From assembly GCF_003284585.1 (NCBI RefSeq), contig NZ_QKRX01000003.1:312540-376539 (forward strand): 64,000 bases of DNA, in the 5' to 3' direction. The position numbers and the translations under genes are program-made. Shown in pieces: positions 62,583 through 64,000 of the stretch (its first letter is position 1; every line of letters begins with the position of its first letter). The DNA is from Nitrincola tibetensis. GTDB taxonomy: Bacteria; Pseudomonadota; Gammaproteobacteria; Pseudomonadales; Balneatricaceae. The notes beneath the pieces were generated by a model. That model worked only from the letters and a program-made list of their open reading frames with translations, made no database searches and was not told the origin of the DNA.

Positions 62583-64000
62583 ATGAAGATGTTTTTTGGC
62601 AGCTTTCTCAGTGTCGGGAGCTTATTAAGTTTAGTCGCACTGGGGTTGCTAAGCTTAATGATTTGGTTTGTTTTGCCTGCATTAACGATGGGGGGCGCCG
62701 AGCCTTTTCAATCAATGCTGACACGAGCGAGCATGATTGTATCGTTATTTGTGATGAGCTTTGCTTACAAGTTGCGGGGGTGGCTTGCTGATCGCAATCG
62801 TAATCAGAAATTAGAAAAGGCTGTCGTAGAAGACCCATCTCAGCCAGAAAGTGAGTCTACCGATCCTGCTGAGTTTAAAACCAAGTTTGAAGAGGCCATT
62901 AACCTATTAAAAAAACTAAAAAGTCCTTCTAGTAAGGGGCATTATTTATATAACTTGCCATGGTATATGTTAATTGGCCCCCCAGGGGTGGGTAAAACAA
63001 CGGCACTGATTAATTCAGGATTACACTTTCCTTTGATGGATCGCTTTGGCGCTGCAGTTCGTGGCGTTGCTGGAACGAAAAGTTGTGATTGGTGGTTTAC
63101 AGATCAAGCGATTCTGATTGACACGGCGGGTCGTTTTACGACCCAAGATAACCAGGTTGACCGAGACAAAAAAGACTGGAATACCTTTTTGTCGCTTCTT
63201 GTTAAGTACAGAAAACGTAAACCAATCAATGGCATTATCGTCGCTTACAGTGTTGATGATTTGGTGAGTAAGGACGAAGCGGATCTTATTGCTGACGCGA
63301 AGATGATTAAGCGTAGGGTGTATGAACTGTACGATACACTGAAAATTAAGTTCCCCGTTTACTTAGTCCTCACCAAACTCGATGTATTACCGGGTTTTGA
63401 TGAGTATTTTGCCACCTTAGACAATGAAGGCCGAGAGCAAGTTTTTGGAACTACGTTCAAGTTATCGGAGCAGGATGTTGATCCCGTCAGTCGTTATTTG
63501 ATTGAACATCGACTCTTAGTCGAGCGTTTGCAGGTCAAAGTATTGGATGTACTTAAGCAGGAGTCCGATCAGTCTAAACGAGATGCGGCTTATATATTCC
63601 CACGAATGATGGCATCCCTGCAGGATCGAATAGCACTATTGATTGATAGCAGTTTTACAGCCACTCGGTTTGAACAGCCGATTATGTTAAGAGGGGCTTA
63701 TTTTACCAGTGGTAATCAAAACGGCAGTGTGTTGGATAAAGTCATTAGTGGGCTCTCTGCCCATTTAGGGCGAGCGCGATCATCGGAAAATCGCCCAGGA
63801 AAAAGTTTTTTTATAAAGCATTTGCTTCAAGAGGTTGTGTTTAAAGAAGGGGGTCTTGCGGAGCAGAACACTCGCTTTGAAAAAATACGATCAACACTCT
63901 ACGTTACGATCTGTGTATCCATGTTATTGGCAACTATTGGTATGTCGGTTTTGTGGTATCAAAGTTATTTAAAAAATACGGAATATCTGCATCAGTTTGA
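62583..64000 (+). CDS. tssM: Type VI secretion protein TssM/IcmF (N-terminal part; runs off the window)
   Basis: 472 codons are visible and remain open to the end. Two membrane helices lie near the N terminus (LSLVALGLLSLMIWFVLPAL and MIVSLFVMSFAY). LPWYMLIGPPGVGKTTALIN (Walker A at 132-140) and IDTAGRF are followed by the IcmF GTPase-like domain and a further membrane segment at about residue 440. It forms the inner-to-outer-membrane channel of the secretion system. Confidence 0.95.
   Translation, partial: MKMFFGSFLSVGSLLSLVALGLLSLMIWFVLPALTMGGAEPFQSMLTRASMIVSLFVMSFAYKLRGWLADRNRNQKLEKAVVEDPSQPESESTDPAEFKTKFEEAINLLKKLKSPSSKGHYLYNLPWYMLIGPPGVGKTTALINSGLHFPLMDRFGAAVRGVAGTKSCDWWFTDQAILIDTAGRFTTQDNQVDRDKKDWNTFLSLLVKYRKRKPINGIIVAYSVDDLVSKDEADLIADAKMIKRRVYELYDTLKIKFPVYLVLTKLDVLPGFDEYFATLDNEGREQVFGTTFKLSEQDVDPVSRYLIEHRLLVERLQVKVLDVLKQESDQSKRDAAYIFPRMMASLQDRIALLIDSSFTATRFEQPIMLRGAYFTSGNQNGSVLDKVISGLSAHLGRARSSENRPGKSFFIKHLLQEVVFKEGGLAEQNTRFEKIRSTLYVTICVSMLLATIGMSVLWYQSYLKNTEYLHQF

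Noticed and set aside
1-64000. CRISPR arrays, tRNA/rRNA genes, insertion sequences, prophage or integrative elements
   Set aside because: No direct-repeat array, no transposase or integrase frame and no tRNA-like cloverleaf was noticed; gene content is core-like throughout. A tRNAscan or IS search was not run.

Overview
The window reads as chromosome of a Gram-negative gammaproteobacterium. It has lipobox lipoproteins, Tat and Sec signal peptides, a type VI secretion locus, PQQ biosynthesis, bacterioferritins, Fur boxes and a sigma-54/ANTAR nitrate assimilation regulon. Moderate GC and this gene mix resemble marine Oceanospirillales-type bacteria, but nothing here fixes the genus. No rRNA, tRNA, insertion sequence, prophage or CRISPR array was seen; gene order is dense and ordinary.

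Layout. 1-7 kb: a cut TrpR-like gene, a lytic transglycosylase, cobA (siroheme), a queuosine-tRNA mannosyltransferase-like protein with AlkB, a periplasmic DsrE protein, a small unknown, an RTX-like beta-solenoid protein and a low-molecular-weight tyrosine phosphatase. 7-12 kb: an MHYT-PAS hybrid histidine kinase overlapping an HD-GYP response regulator. 11.8-29 kb: a nitrogen island holding nasA, the NIT-ANTAR antiterminator nasR, nrtABC-nirBD, an XRE-type regulator, asparaginase, glutaminase, and an ammonium-transporter domain fused to HAMP-PAS-PAS-GGDEF-EAL. 29-44 kb: dbpA, a Mn riboswitch in front of a TMEM165/GDT1 exporter, an oxygenase, nudJ, a lipase-like hydrolase, serA, a degenerate 5'-nucleotidase paired with a membrane diguanylate cyclase, ppnP, LysR/MFS, an FAA hydrolase and an ExaC-type aldehyde dehydrogenase. 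44-52 kb: an iron block with a di-haem peroxidase divergent from imelysin-DHOR-imelysin-DUF1513, a candidate Fur-controlled small RNA, and two complementary bacterioferritin subunits. 52-57 kb: pqqABCDE and an S9 peptidase. 57-64 kb: an OmpA lipoprotein, then tagH-tssJ-tssK-tssL-tssM (cut by the window end).

How it works together. The nitrogen part is coherent. cobA makes the sirohaem precursor for NirB. NrtABC imports nitrate, NasA reduces it to nitrite, and NirBD reduces that to ammonium. All three transcription units (cobA, nasA, nrtA) carry the same leader: a GG-N10-GC sigma-54 promoter, a first hairpin, a second hairpin with an A1/G4 hexaloop that overlaps the terminator's 5' arm, then the terminator. 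This is the expected target of the NasR encoded between them. The Amt-GGDEF-EAL fusion has its own sigma-54 promoter, which suggests nitrogen limitation is wired to cyclic-di-GMP. The iron block has two matching promoter-embedded Fur boxes.

Best candidates for something undescribed: the RyhB-sized Fur-controlled RNA at about 50.64-50.73 kb; the Amt-GGDEF-EAL fusion under sigma-54; the pseudo-nucleotidase/diguanylate cyclase pair at 35.5-38.6 kb; and the 18-residue RTX-like solenoid protein at 5.1-6.4 kb. All of this is from reading the sequence; no database search was run.
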